From: Pleodorina starrii
Lineage: Eukaryota > Chlorophyta > Chlorophyceae > Chlamydomonadales > Volvocaceae
Assembly: GCA_030267565.1 (NCBI GenBank)
Contig: BRXU01000007.1
Span: 3,534,001 to 3,598,000, forward strand
DNA length: 64,000 nucleotides
Direction: 5' to 3'
The notes beneath the pieces are model-generated. The model saw only the letters and a program-made list of their open reading frames with translations. It had not been told where the DNA came from and searched no databases. Of this stretch, positions 32,201 through 45,463 are shown piece after piece. Position numbers and translations under genes: made by a program. Numbering within the stretch: position 1 is the first letter of the stretch; every line of letters begins with the position of its first letter.

Positions 32201-35200
32201 AAGAGATCATACCGTACACAACGTTCCGGAGCCGAGGTTTCACCTTTCCCTCCCTCCCAGAATCGCGACCGCCCTTCCTTGTAGATGTTCGTTGTTGTCG
32301 CGTCCCAGCGACACCGCCGTTCCAATCCGGCCGCATATCCGCTCCTCAAGAGTCCCGGGAAAGAAACATGGGTCTGCCGTTGGCCCCACCTGAACTAAAC
32401 CAAACCAGACAACTATTGGGACACACAATCGGGCCACACGCTACCCATCCAGGGCACCACCATCCGGCCGCCAATGCCTCATCAAGCAGTAGTATCTCTT
32501 TCCGATCATTCTCTCCTTTGCTAGCGTGTGAAAATGCACTCACTCCATGCCAGTGCTCACGTGTCCAACTGCCGTACACCGCCGTACCGCCGCAGTACCG
32601 CGCTGGTACTAATGTTTCCACCGCGCACGTCTGGCGTCTCTGAGCGGTCAGCGATTGCCTCGGGAGCACACGCGCCCACCCACCCACCGCGCCAACATGC
32701 ACAATACTGTCGCTTCGGCAGGGGGCCGGAAAAGCACACACGCACATCTCCCCCGCGAGCAGAGTGTCCATGCATCCCACAATGTGGCATTGCGTCCCAT
32801 ACTGCCTCTCTCGTCGCCGCTTCGGTCAGAAACGGCTTCCGACTCAGGCCCAGGGCCCGGTTGCCGTTGCTCGCTTTCGGGCCATGAACAGGCACCGTAA
32901 GCGCCGGGACGGTTGAGACACGGCTGCGACGCATCAGCGCCAGATGCGCACGTCGGTACACGCCTCCGTCTTGACCAAAAGATGTGGTCCCTACAGTAAT
33001 CCAAACTCCAACGAAAAACCTTTCTGGGCCGTTCTTTCTCTTCAACAATGTCGACCAAACAAAACCGCCAGCACGTGTTACTGCTGTTGCTGCTGCCGGT
33101 GTGCCTCCTTCTGTTCCAGTTGCTGCACGCAATAAGTCCCCCGCTCGAAGTAAAATAGGCCGGTGCAACCCCAGTGCGCATCACCAACATCGACACGGTA
33201 AACCCTCATCTGCATCCCGCCACTGCATTAATAGACGAGTCGCAGTCGCGTCAAACGAAAAAACATCAACCCCACCAACTGACCCAATCGAGCGCGCTGC
33301 CGCCACGCCGACGCCGTTGCTAGCCGCGCCGCCACACCGCCATCCATGCCGCGCGGCCCGCGCCTCCTTCCCCACCCGAAAGAGCCTTTGGCCAAAGGCG
33401 CGCAGCAGGGCACCTTTCTCAGCCACCGTCGCCGCCGCCCCCGCCGCGCGGAACCCCATCACCATATCTCGCCACATTCGACCCCCCGCTTCCGTACACA
33501 TGCTCACATCCCTACCGGTAATCCAAGCTTCCATCCACCTTCCAAACAAAGCTTTTCAAACCCCATCTTAGAGCTTGACTGAAGGGCCCTCAGCTCAAGG
33601 ATCCGCCCTGGCCCGCCGCGTCTGCGTCCACATCCACATCCGCGTCGACGTCCACGTCCTGGCAGCCCTCCCCGCGACCCGTCCCCCGGCAGCCCTCCAC
33701 CAGCGCCATGGGGGTCACCACCAACCTCATCGACCTGAGCTCCCGGAGGTAACCCTCCAGCTCCTCCCCCCGGATCAGCCCCGCCTCCAGCATCGCCAGA
33801 ACCTCGGACAGAGACTTGGAGCCGTCGTCCAGCAGCGGCAGCAGGCTGAGGGGCATGTGCACGGGGGGAGGCGCCGGCAGGTGCTCGGGCGCGGAGCCGG
33901 TGGCGGCGAGGCCGTCGGCGGGGGACGGGCCGACGTGCAGTGTGGCGGTGAGGGCCTGGAGCAGCGCGCCGGCGGCGAGCTTGTTCTTGCGCTCCTGCGT
34001 GCGCGTCCGTGAGAGCGTGTGTGCGTGCGCGGAGTGGAAGGCGTTAGTAGGAGTCTCGGGGTCTGGGAGGCGCCTACGGTACTTGGGGCAAGCGGGTTTT
34101 GCCCTGATCTGAGCGGTGGACAGGGTGCACCTGGAGCACGACCACGGATGCGACGCAGGCCAGGCCATTCTCGTCAAACAGGAGCGTTTGAGCTCCGGAT
34201 CCGGTGTGACAAGAGGAACCCGTCGTCGCGTGGCGTGGCGTTCCGACGGCGTAACGGAAAGCGCGAAAACTCGAAAGCACGTATCGACGGACCTCCAAAA
34301 ATCACGACGGTCACATTTTGGGCGAAGCCACGCGAAACATAATCCTGCTAAGAGCTTTCTGGAGGCTGCAACATCGAAATTCGAAACCAAAATTCGCGAC
34401 CACGTGCTGCGCTGCTGAATACAGCAGGTTACAGCCCCACCTGTTGGTACAGCCCCACCAGCGTGACCACGTGGCGTGAAAGCGCGTCGTTGGCCTTTTG
34501 CTGCTTTGCCAGCTCTGCCTCAAGCGCGATCAGGTGTGCCTGCTTGCGGCAAAGACAAAGAAATAATGCCACAAAAGATTATTAGCTTCTTAGCCTAGCG
34601 CCTTGTCTAACCCTGAAACTGGAGCTGTGGCAGGAACACCCACCTGCTTGCGGTCTCGGCAGCGCTTGGCCGCGAGCCGGTTCTTTTCGCGCCTCGCGTC
34701 CAGGAAGCGGCTGTGGCCGCCACCACCGCCTCCAGAACCGGAACCACCGCCTCCGTGGTCCGGCCCGTAGCCCGTCTCGACCGCGGCTGCCGCGGCGGCG
34801 AGCGCCTCGGCAGCGGCGCTGGTAGTGGCGGAGCCGGCGCGTGCCGGCAGGGCATAGTCGTCAGTCAGGCTGGGGCCGCTGGTGGTGACGCGCGATAGCT
34901 TCATGTTTTTGCTTCGTGCGTCTCGCGGATTGTTACACGTCGGTACTAATCTGTCGTGCCGCTTTTCCAGCCCTGAACGCCGGGCTGGTGAGTTGGGGGC
35001 TGCCAAAAAGAGGTTGCGTGTGATGTCGCCGCAGAGGGCCTGCTGCTGCTGCTGCTATGGAATGTCTTCTTTCTTATGTCGAGGATGTGACTCGAGGATG
35101 TGAGAAGGCTGCCTGCGCCTCGGTGCGACACGCAGGCAGGTGTGCTGCAGCTTCTGTGAAATGTTAGGAGCCGAACTTTATGACAGGAGGAAGGGAGTTA

Positions 35201-38200
35201 TTTGTGAAGGTGACGGGGATGAGGAAATGTCGTCATGTCTTGCATGTCTTGGCAGGCGTCATCGCAGGCACTATGACGACACATCAAAGCGGCTGACCCA
35301 TGGGCGCGCGCGCGTGCCGATGTCGCACGTCGGGGGTTGACGTCGGACCCATCTGGGGGCGCACTTGGGAATTCACTAATGGCAGGACAGACACGGTTTG
35401 CTATGGCGAAGGCCTTTCAGCCACGTCTTCCTTTGTGGACGCGCACCTAAGCGCATGATCTGGAGTATACACTTCCCGCCGTTTCCCACCGCTGCTGTTT
35501 CTCCATGACCATTCAGTCGTCTGCTTATCCAAAATTTATTAATTTTAAAAATGCCCCCGCGTTTGTTAGGTGTGGCGCAGTGAAGTATTTAGGGCTTGGC
35601 ACGATGGGACAGGGCATGTTTCCGTGATCCTGCCGCTATCCACTGCTCAGTCCATGGCAGCCCCGAACCGTCTATTGCGGATCGAATAGCTTCATGCTCA
35701 ATTGCCTGAGCGTGGCCGTACCGGCCAAACGGCAATCTGCTATAATCTTAGTACCTTATTGTCGACAAAACCGTACTTAAGCGCAACCAGCCCCGACTTT
35801 CCATTTCGTCAGTAGCAGTCAAAAGCAGGCGAAGCAGCGGAGCAGATACATGCTGTCAGCAGCAAGCCAGCAGGGAGCCATCCATACACGCGTTTCTTCG
35901 CAGGGCGGCGAACCGGCGTGGCTGGGCGTGGCGCCGGCGACGCGCTTGCTCGTGCCCAGAGGCGATGTATGAAGACGAATTAGTAATTACCAAATAATTA
36001 CACAGTATCAAACTGCCAAACAGACCATCACAATTGAGGCCACAGTGTGGCGCTTTGCATTTGCGGCATTACACATCGCTCGGGAAAGAAACATAAGTTA
36101 CCGTGTGTGCGTGGCTGGAAAACCAAAGATTCAGACCTAAACGCACAGACGATACAGAACCCCCAGTCAACGGTGCCTCCCGGAAGCCTGTAGTCCATTA
36201 CCCGGAGCCCAGTCGAAACGTGCAGTGCATCGCTCTTCTTTCTTCCGACCTCACAGGCGCCGACCCCCGATTTCCGCGAACCTCCCTGATCCTTCCAGAC
36301 CGTAAACCCACACGCTCACGTGCCGCCGCCTGAGCTCACTCGGCACCGTGCGCTCAAACCTCACCCCTCCGTTTCATCGCCGCGATTTCACCTCTTCCCC
36401 GCCAAGCCGTCATTGTGCTGTCGCGCGTATTCGTCCCTCTGTGGGTTGGTCTGGCGGCGACGCGATCGCTGTGTTTCCAGTCTTGGTAAGGTTACAGGCA
36501 CGTTCGCAAGTACTGCTGGGTTCTGGTTCCGTCCCTGCGCTGCGATCTGTTCTTCATTTTCCCGCCCAGCCCTCCAATCGAACCCCTTATCTGTCTGCCT
36601 CGCAGCTGAAGGCCCTCGCGCCCGATGTGCCAAACGTCACCTTGCCGCCACCGACGCCGCCGCCACACCAGCCGCAGCTCAGCCCCTCCGGCGGAGCAGC
36701 CGCCGACGCCGCCGCCGCCGTCAGCATTGCCGTACCCATTTTCGTACACCTGACGGAGATCGATCTGACGGGCAGCGGCGCGCTCTGCCACCGGGGCGTC
36801 CTGGCGGTGGAGAGGCTGCAGGCCGCGGCGCCCAACCTCCGCATCCTCAGACTCGACGCGATGGGCTCCGCGGCGCATGGAGGTGAGGGGCGGGGCGGGG
36901 CGGGCGGTGGGGCGAAGGCCAGGCTGGGGTCGAGGGGCCTGGGGTTGAGGGGCGTGTGAGGGAAGGTGTCAGGCGGGGGCGGGGGCTCGGGGGGGGCGTG
37001 TCGGTCTCGGGCGTGTCCTGGATGGAGAACGGGGCGGGGGCGGGGGCGGGAGGGGGGCAGGAGGCCGGTGGAAGGATCCGGGGGGTTGCATGGTCGCCGC
37101 GCAGAGTTGGACGGCAGCAGCTGATGGGTTGATGACGCGTGGGGAGAGCCCCACCTGCCGCAGCCCCACCCAAATTTCTGTCCCTCGGCTCGCATGTGCA
37201 GTCATACACTGCAGCACGAGGCGGTGACGCACCCCGCCCCGCCCCGACCATCCCCGGCAGGTCTCATGCTGAGCCCGGAACCGGACCGACCCGGCCCCGG
37301 CTTCCCGCAGCTTCGGTTGTGTGAGGTGCGTCGCGCTAGGCATGGTTGGGCGGGGTTGGGCGGGGTGGGAACTCGAAAGGGGGGCAGGTAAAAATGCGGA
37401 GTCGTCTCTGCCCCCGTGGGCCCGTGAGCCGCGAGCCACCGGCACGCTGGCTCTCCTGAGCCTCTGGGCTACATGTGGCACTGCTGGCGTCCTGCCATGT
37501 CCTCCTTCTCGCGTCTTTCTAGCACACCTCCCCTGATTGACCCACGGGTCAGCGCAACGAATGTCCGCCCCCACCTTTTTTCGCCTTTGGCCGCCCCGCA
37601 GCTGGGTCTGTCTCGCTCCAGCCTCATCAACGGCATGAAGCCCAACCACCGGTACGGCAGCACCATGGACATGCTCTGCCGCGTCGTGGGTCGTTCGCCG
37701 CTGCTGCGCACACTGGATGTTTCAGGCAAGGCAGCCTTCCGGGGGCGGGGATGGTTAGTTGACCCTATGAGCTCCAGCTGGGGCAGTCTGGATAAGCCGC
37801 GAACGCGGCTGAGGGGTTGGTTCTTTGCTGCTTGCGTGAGCTGGTGCAGGTTGCACGGACACGGCGCCAGGACGGCAACGAATGGGCCAGGAGGGCAACT
37901 GGCCAAGTGTTCTAAGTGATGTGGAGCAGAGCTTGTGTGGGGCGGGAGTGTGGCGAGCTTGCAGCCCGCCCGTTCCCCGCGCCCTGCCTACCGCCTACCG
38001 CCCCAAACCTCAACCTCATCCTGCCGCGTTCTCCGCAGGCGCCATGAGCCCCTTCGACCAGTCCCTCCTGTCGCAACTGCCGATGAGGGCCGCCGCCCAT
38101 TCCGCCACCGGCGACGCGCGCCAGCCTCCATCGGCCGGTGGCGGCGGCGACGGCGGCGGCGGCGGCGACGGCGGGTCCGACGGTGAGATCGAAGAAGAGA

Positions 38201-39211
38201 ACGACGCCGCCGTGGCGGCAGCATCCGCACAGTCGGCGGCGCTGTCGGTCGTTGAGCGGTGCGGCGGTGGCGCCGCCGCTGGCCCCGCCGGCGCGCAGGC
38301 TGCGAAGCTGCGTGACCGGCTGCGTCAGAGCCTGGGGTGGGAGCTGCGCCGCGCGCTGGTGGCGGGGCCGCTGCGGGTGCTGCGCGCAAGCCGGTCGGTG
38401 CTGGCGTCGGACGCGGGCCTGCACGCGCTGACGACGCGGTTCGGAGCTACGCTGCAGGTGTGTTTATGCCAGTATGTGTGTGTGGTGGTAGTGGTGGTGG
38501 TGGGGGGGGTGAACAAAAGGAACCGCAGCGAAAGGACTGGGGCGCACCCACCTGCGGTGGGGTCATGGGGCTTGGCAAGGTTGCGGCTCCAGATGCACGC
38601 TCTAGCCGGCTGCAGCTCCCCACACACCCCCACAACCGCCCTGCCTGTCCTGCTTTTGTTGCTTTGCCGTCTCCCCTTCTGCGGCATCCGTAACGCGCCC
38701 AAATTGCCACCGCACACATGGCACCTGTCAACACCGCTACGCGCCCGCCCCTGGAACCCGGATCCAGGAGCTTGACGTGAGCGAGAGCCCCCACGTCACC
38801 GACGCCGGCCTGCTGCACGTGGCGCGGGGTTGTTCGGCACTGACCTCCCTGGACGTCTCCAGCACTGCAATCACAGACTACGGCGTGAGGGTACTGCTGG
38901 GCCTTAGGTACGGCAGCGGAAGCACGGCGTCAGCCGCAGCGGGGGACGCCATTGCCGCTGTCGCGGGCGCGAGGGCGGCCGGGCCGTCCAGTGCGGCCGC
39001 TGTCGCGGCCCTGGGTCGTCGTGCGCCCGGGGCGATTGATCTAACATCCGACAGCGACGACGGCGAGGAGGCGGATGGCGGTGGCGGTGGTGGCGGTGGG
39101 TTGCGGCATCTGGACATCAGCAGCTGCCGGGGGGTGGATCGGGCGACGCGGCACGCGGCGGCGGAGGGTCTGGCGCCGCTGTGGATCCTGTTGCGGGGCG
39201 GCTGCGCGTAG
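29247..39211 (+). CDS. F-box / leucine-rich-repeat protein with 4.5-kb intron
   Basis: Proposed exons: 29247-29479, 29611-29904, 29997-30385, 30653-31040, 31410-31528, 31739-32057, 36606-36882, 37261-37325, 37602-37725, 38039-38457 and 38768-39211, about 1,020 residues. F-box/LRR proteins choose substrates for SCF ubiquitin ligases. The N-terminus is basic/acidic (MAPKKNVADARSRKRRPVG, EEDEDWTPD). The F-box spans DWGSLTAPLLAQVLRRA to CVCRHWRDVCRDLE. LRRs follow: LRLRDCQGFTPAGLQSLL, LRVLDLSHC, LRVLRAAGCPRL, LTEIDLTGSG, LRTLDVSG, ELDVSESPHVTDAGL, LRHLDISSC. Problems: exon 2-3 limits are weak; exon 4 ends in a phase that does not match exon 5; the 32058-36605 intron is inferred because phase and the LRR consensus continue across it. 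One intron (37726) is GC-AG. Confidence 0.72.
31358..31396. repeat. Three tandem 13-mers before a splice acceptor
   Basis: GTACGGCC-NNNNN units start at 31358, 31371 and 31384, exactly 13 bases apart. They end 13 bases before the acceptor of F-box exon 5 (exon starts 31410), so they sit where the branch point and polypyrimidine tract are expected. Confidence 0.8.
32058..33589. other. Left part of the long F-box intron
   Basis: No supported exon lies here. It probably includes the 3' UTR of the bZIP gene on the minus strand. Several open frames exist (for example 32984-33571 on plus, 33181-33549 on minus), but none shows a domain. Confidence 0.4.
33590..34904 (-). CDS. bZIP transcription factor, nested in the F-box gene intron
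   Basis: Exons 34904-34644, 34539-34441 and 33994-33590 join in phase 0 and give 254 residues. The basic region is in LDARREKNRLAAKRCRDRKQ, with the conserved Asn and Arg of the bZIP core. The zipper continues across the exon junction in AHLIALEAELAKQQKANDAL with leucines at heptad spacing, so it binds DNA as a dimer. Before it is a Gly/Ser/Ala-rich region. After it comes an Ala/Leu/Pro-rich regulatory region, with LLPLLDDGSKSLSEVLAMLE, and an Asp/Val repeat near the end (DVDVDADVDVDADA). The start is the only in-frame ATG upstream of the basic region. It lies wholly between exons 6 and 7 of the proposed F-box/LRR gene, on the opposite strand. Confidence 0.85.
34905..36605. other. Right part of the long F-box intron / bZIP upstream region
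   Basis: No coding sequence is supported. 35,350-36,100 is AT-richer and probably contains the bZIP promoter. The acceptor at 36605 (TCGCAG) follows a pyrimidine-rich stretch. Confidence 0.45.
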
Positions 39212-40878
39212 GGCTGCGTTGGAGCAGCATCGCCGTTTACGAGGAAATGTGTGTACAGGGCCGGCTGCGATGCTGCCCTGTCTGGTGGTTGAATTACCGT
39301 CCGGACTAACTCATGATACCCAGACGGACGTTTGATAGTGTTGCGTACGTTGCAGATATGTAGTAAACATGTGGTTGTGATAGGAGAGCCTGCGGGCCAA
39401 CGGCGTGGGATGGCGCTCTCTTGAGCAAGGCAGGCGACCGGCCGCCTTGGTACGGCGGATACTTCTTAATTTCACATACATACGACCTTTGTAGGAGATC
39501 CAATTGTTCTGTTTTGTTACGAGAGTAAGCTCCACTGCGCCCCCGCAAACAGCGCCTTCCGTGTTCCTGACCTCCGCCCTTTCCCGGGTAACATAAACAG
39601 GGTAACAAAAAACACCGCCCCCGTATATACCTGTACGTAGATACTTCCTTCGCCTGACAACGGCAACACATACACAATTTTCAGCTTTGAACAGTTCGTG
39701 CAACCTCATCGTAACCCGCAACGTCAGACTACCCAGCGGCACCTTAAGTAGCGGTGATCACAACCGCGTGTGCGTCATGAAGGCCTCCGAAGCATTTACC
39801 CTTTCCCGAGCGCAATGCGACGACGAAACCCTCACAGCATTGCCTGTCGTCCAGCCGACAACCTTTCGTCTGGATGCCACGCCGCCACACGCCGCCACGC
39901 GTCAACCGTCACAAGTGCACATCCGATATCCCGCTGGCGGCAAGCCTTGCCACACAACGGGTCAAAACTCGCATTCCTTCATACACAACGCACCAAAAGC
40001 CCACCCCGAGGCCCACAACGCGGCCTCCAGGCATTGCAACGGCCGCGACATGTCGTGCAAACGACAGGCGCGGCCAGCCAGCCGAAAAGCGTATTATGTA
40101 CGCGCGCACACGCGGGCGGCCTGACGCCACACCGGCAGCTACACCAGGCGACCTGGCTTATTTTGGAGCACATCCCAGGTCCACCCACATCCCTAGTACG
40201 CTCTGGGTGCCGGGACGTCCCACCAAGAAGCCAGGATCACCGCGTCCTTTCCTCGTCCTTCGCCGCCTCCGCCGTTTTTTCTTCTGTTGAGTTGGCCGCC
40301 GCGGACCTCCCCACCTCTACCCACCGACACGGGGAGCACTTTTGCAGCGATGCCCTCACAACGACGGGCAGCGGGTCAGACGACCAGACGAGCGTGCAGT
40401 CCATGCAACCCGTCAGTTCGCGCACAAAAGCATATGAAAATGAAAGAGGAAAGACAGGCATGCCAAATGCCCGCATGGAACACGCATTGCGTTTGTTGTC
40501 GCACACACAGTGCCGTGCGATGCCGTACTTATCGGTGGCACAGCCCTCCGCCAGGCTCCCCACCATGAAACCCCAAAGCCCCAACACTGCACCCTGGCAG
40601 AGGATGCGTAAGCTTGTGCGACCAAAAGAGGCTGCCCTGCCATACGGTACTCGATACCCACAGATTCACAGCAGTCGACACGCGAAGTCGCCCTCGCCCA
40701 TTCCGGGCACCACGCGCTTCCCAACCAAACGCCACACGCGCAACAACAACAACAACTGCAAGCGCACACTCAACCCAATCTTAGTTGAGTCGCTGCCCTG
40801 CGCGGACAGCAGCTGCACCAGCACCAACGCAGGTGTGAGCGAAGGGCCAAGGACGCCCCGCCCGCGTCCGTGCCGTCC
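39212..40878. other. Intergenic region between F-box gene and MYB gene (tail to tail)
   Basis: I see no conserved protein segment. A 370-codon plus-strand frame (39770-40882) is open, but its sequence has no domain, is rich in rare-looking His/Arg/Ser/Thr/Pro mixtures, and runs into the antisense of the MYB 3' end, so I do not call it. Confidence 0.5.
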
Positions 40879-43800
40879 TTAGCTGCTGCTCTGCGCGGAC
40901 AGCAGCAGCAGCTGCGCCAAGATCTGCGGGTCCACTCCCCCGCTGTTGAGGCCGGCACCGCCGTTGAGGCCGGCATTGTTGAGGCCGGTGCTGTTGAGGC
41001 CGGGCACCGGGGCCGGGTGCTGCGTGTGCTGCTGCGCCAGCGGGTGCTGGCCCTGTGCGGCAGCGGCCGCTGCGGCGGTGTTGGTTTCCGCAGTCGCAAG
41101 GTTGAAGGCGGCGCGCTGCATCAGGACCTGCGCGGAGAACAGGTATAAAAATACAGGCAGGTCAGGTCAGGGTAACCAGCGACCCAGAAACGCGAGATTC
41201 CAGAGCGGCTGCGCAAGCGCGCGGGATCCAAGCCGGGCGCGGAACTGCAGCTCGGCAGTCCGCTACGGCACCAGGAAAGCGGACTGCACAGCCGGTCTGC
41301 GCAGCTCGCGGCGCAGTCCACGGTACACCCCAGACGGCCCAGTACGGGCGTGCCTTCGGCAACTGGCTCCCACCGCTTCGGTTCCTTCGCTCCGGTTCGT
41401 GTTCCCCACCCGACATAGCGGCCAATGGTGGCAGTAGCTCACCGAGTATGCGAGCTCCTCCAGCTTGCTGACCAGCGCCTGCGCCGCTGGGATGTTGCCC
41501 GCCGTCAGCACCACCCGTAACGTCGAGGACAGCTGCATGAGCGTCTCCGGAAGCTGGTTCAAAAGCTGGCCGTAGTTGGCCGCGGCGCTGTTCGGCAACG
41601 GCACGTTGGCGGATGCCGCCGCGGCGGCGGCGGCCGCTGCCGCCGCCGCTGCAGCGGCATTCTGCATCATGGGGTCGCCGCCGCCGGCACCGGCTGCAGC
41701 GGCGCTGGCAAGGCCGACGAAGCCAGTGGGCAGGCTGGGGGCGACGCCGCTGCCGCCGGCAGGGGCCAACTTGGGACCCTTGGCGCCGCTCGCGCCTCCG
41801 GCGCCGGTGGACTCAGGCTTTATCTGCCCGGATAGGCTGCCTGTAAGGCGCGCGGCCTTGCTGCCGCTGGACGGCCCGGCCTCCGCGCCCTGGCGGCCGC
41901 TGTTACCGTCGCCTCCCCGGCTACGGCCGCCTTCGCCGTTGTTATCCTGCCGGTCCTTCTCGTCCTCCTCCTCGCCGTCGCGGCCAGGTGCGGCTGCAGC
42001 ACCAGCGCTTCCGGCGCCGCCACCCGCAGCGGCGGCGCCCTCATCCTCCCGCTCCTCGTCTTCATCCTCCGTGGCGGCGGCGCTTGCGCCGCCGGCGCCG
42101 CTTCCGCCGGCCTTGCCGTTATTGTTATTGTTGTTGGCTGTGGTGTTGGTGGTGACGTTGTTTGCAGCCGCGGCGGCGTCAGCGCCCTCCTCGCGGTTGC
42201 TGCCGTCCCGTGGGTCCTGATGCGCCAGCTGCTTCAGCGCCACCGCCGCCGAGTCCTCATCCGACTCCGCGTCTGCGGCCACAGCAATCACACATCGCCC
42301 AGCGCACGTCAAAAAACGCCCAGAGACTGTGAGTTGTAGGGTTGTGGGGTTCCCTTCGGTCTGCAGCAGAATCCAATCTCCACTTTGACTGGTCAGGGCT
42401 AACCATGCTGGGTCCATGTCAAGCACTTGCCCCAGACAATAACGCCATCTCCGCCACCCGGACACTAAGCTCGCACCTGACGTCCCCTGTTCGCCATCGC
42501 GCCGGCTGCGCTTGACTCCCCGCTGTTCCTCCTGCGGCCAGGCACGTGGTTCGAAAAGCGCGAACATGAGTTGTGCGTTCCACGTTTCGGGCGGCGTCGG
42601 CGTGAATCGTCCATTGCGTCGGTTTGTCGGTTGGATGACTTTGTACCAGGACCAACATCCGCAATGACAACCCATTTGCTATAATGGATAGCGCCCAGGT
42701 TCATGAATCCCGCTTCCTGCATCAGCTAGCGCCCCCGCCCAGGGATCACCCACGCCGCGCCGCAATCCGCACCGGCCTAGCCGCACGCCCACCTGTTTTG
42801 GCCCGCCGTTGCCGTACACCGAGAAGGCGCTGCCGCCGCCACCGCCGCCCGCAAGCCGCAGCCGCCGCTCCGTATCAACAGCCGCCACCGCACTCGCCAT
42901 AGGCCCCATTAGCATGGGCGGCAGGCCCCCGGGGAGGCCGGCGCCCAGCGGAGGGGCCAGTCCAGGCGGCAGGCCCCCAGGCAGGGCCAGGGCGCTGCTC
43001 AGGGCCGAGGGCAGGCCTGGCGGCAGCACTGCATAGGAACCGGAGGGCGGACGCAACGGGAGTGGAGCAGCGGGGCGAGCCGGGATGGGTCGGTAGGTGG
43101 TATATCAGAGAGGGTCAGTCCTCGATGGCAGCGCGGTGTAGGGGTAAGCAGATAGGGTGGTCTTCAAAGGGTTGATGCCTTGGTCAACGGCCAGAGGTGT
43201 GTGCCCGGAAAGCTGCGAGCGCTGACCGCCCCACCACATACACTGCATCTCGCTGTGGTTCGTCTTCTCTTACCCCTCCCCCAATCACAAACACACTGGA
43301 CACCTCCCTGGCTCACAACCGCTGCCCTCCATCCTGACCATCATAGGTTTCTTCTCGCACCACTCCGCCGCTACATCCCCTCCCTTTCCCCCCTCCCGCC
43401 TCGCCATCATCACCCTGCGACTCAGTACGGCAGCACGGCAACAACTCACGTGACGGCGGGCCACCGGGATCTCGGCCGAGGCCGCCCAGAGCTGCCATAG
43501 GGCCCATAAAGCCCGTGGGGCCCTTACCCGGCAGCCCCGCGCCAGCGCCAGGGCCGGCGCCGCGGATGAGCGGACCGCGGCCGCCGCCCGCCTGCTGCGA
43601 CATGAGTACGTTGTGGATGGCGGCGATCGACACGACGCCGTCGGCGCCAGTCTCTGCGCGCAGCTGGGCCATGATGTCGGAGTGCTTCTTCTTAAGGGTG
43701 CAGTTCCAGCGGTTCTTGATGTGGTTGTCGGTGCTGTTTGGGTTAGGGCGGGCGGGCGGGCGGGCGCGGGGCCGGAAGGGGGGTCATGAATGACACGTGC

Positions 43801-45463
43801 CAGCCAAATGCAGGTGTGGGGGCGACAGTATGACAGGGGGAGAGAGGGTTAAGCACGGGGGAAGGGAAAGCCATGTGGGGAGCGGATATTGGTCGCGGCT
43901 CGCTTGGCCAGGGGTGAATGTTTGTGCAGAGGATTATTGTGCCGCGCGAAGCGCTGGTAGGAGGCGGAGGCGGAAAAAGACAATGGCAATGTGAGGCACA
44001 AAGTTGGGCGTCGGGCGGAATGCAGCAGAAAGCGGAATGATTGCACCCATCCCATGTGATAAGGAAGATGCGAAGCGCTCACCGGCCGGGCAGGTGCTTA
44101 GCAATCGACGCCCACTTGTTGCCGTACTGCATGTGGGCCCACAGGATGACGGCATCCTGCGTGCAGCCCAGGCGAATAGAACGGAAATGGTGGATTGCTT
44201 ATCCTTTCGGTGTCCAGGAGACAGTCGCACACGCGCGAGGGTTGGGGCGCCGATGGCCAGCAACAACAATAATGCGGCCCGGCCTGCCAACTGAACACGA
44301 GAGAGTATAATTATCCGTCCAAGCGAAAACGGAATGTGGTTGAAGCAATGCTGGCACCACAGCCGGGATGCATAGGCAAGGCAAATGCGCCATGAGGCAG
44401 GGAAGCGCCGGTGGGAGTAAGGACGACGCACAAGGCCCCTCGAACCGTTCTGGCGGATTCGATGAGTAGGTCTGCGGTTGCAAACAGGCTGAATGAGTTG
44501 TGTGGTGCTGTGGCGGGGGGGACGGCGCTTGCGCATGATCTGTCGAAGGTAGGCGGGGGGGGGCCGTGTGTTCGGTTTGCGGTTACCGTTGGCCAGCCGA
44601 GGCCGCGGACCCACGGACCCGGACATTCCGCATCGCGCAGCGGCAAGAGATGCGGCTTTCCTGGAAGCCAAGTGCACGTATCGGGACAAAGCGGTGCGAT
44701 GCAGGCAAGCTGTTCGCCCGTCAAACGTCTCTCGGCGCACCTCCTCAGCGGAGAAGGGCCCACTTTTGACTGAAGGGCTTAACTGATTCAGCCATCGAAG
44801 CCTGCACAAAGAGCGTACACAATGCAAACACGGACCGGATGAGGGGACGAGGAAGCGCTCAGCGCTAACGGAGAAACTAATCATGCCCCAAACTACTCGG
44901 AGCTCAGAAGGCACAGAAAGGTCAGCGGCATTCAAACAACGATACAGAATGATACACCACATTCTATGCAGTGGACTTGGAACAGTGCAGGAGCTTCCCG
45001 AGGTTCTTCCATCGGACAACTGCTTCAGGCGCCGGTTGTGGTGACAGCACCCAGCGGCCAACGGTCCCGACAACCCGAGATGCCCAACTGAAATGAGCAG
45101 AAGCCTCTCTATCACAAGGTCAAGCACGTATCTGCCCACGATGCGCGGCCCGGGGTCGGTGCGCATCCAAGTTGTCCAACCGGACAAGAGTCTCTGACCT
45201 GCAGCTCTTGCCCGAGCGGCCCGGAATGCAAGATGCGATAGACGTCCAATTCCTGGGGCCTTGCGACAAGACTAGCTGCCGCAGGACGTTGTCCTCCTCT
45301 GCGCAGAAAGGACCGTCATCGTTGGTGAAGCAAGTTGCCCGAGCACCTCCCCAGGGACACCCCCGACATCCCTGCGCGCTGCTGCGCCTGCCTGACCTGG
45401 TGTCCAGGGTCCTTTCGTGACATCGTCGTCGGCATGCCCGCCGTCGGCATACAGGGCGTCCAT
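40879..45463 (-). CDS. R2R3-MYB transcription factor
   Basis: Exons 45463-45397, 45298-45199, 44801-44741, 44156-44083, 43733-43450, 43028-42793, 42716-42477, about 42360-41443 and 41127-40879, about 742 residues. MYB repeats read continuously over five exons: TKGPWTPEEDNVLRQLV with GRSGKSCRLRWLNQL (first repeat), then GPFSAEEDAVILWAHMQYG with KHLPGRTDNHIKNRWN (second). Tryptophan spacing and the NRWN end are those of plant R2R3-MYBs. The remainder is disordered: Gly/Pro-rich, a Glu/Asp block, an Ala run, and the helix NQLPETLMQLSSTLRVVL. The C-terminus is Leu-rich (QILAQLLLLSAQ). Exon 7 and the acceptor of exon 8 (42360 or 42272) are uncertain; either may be wrong. Confidence 0.87.

Noticed and set aside
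32984..33571. 195-codon plus-strand frame in the long intron
   Set aside because: No domain, and it is antisense to the probable bZIP 3' UTR.
39770..40882. 370-codon plus-strand open frame
   Set aside because: No recognisable segment; it overlaps the antisense of the MYB 3' end and sits between two tail-to-tail genes.
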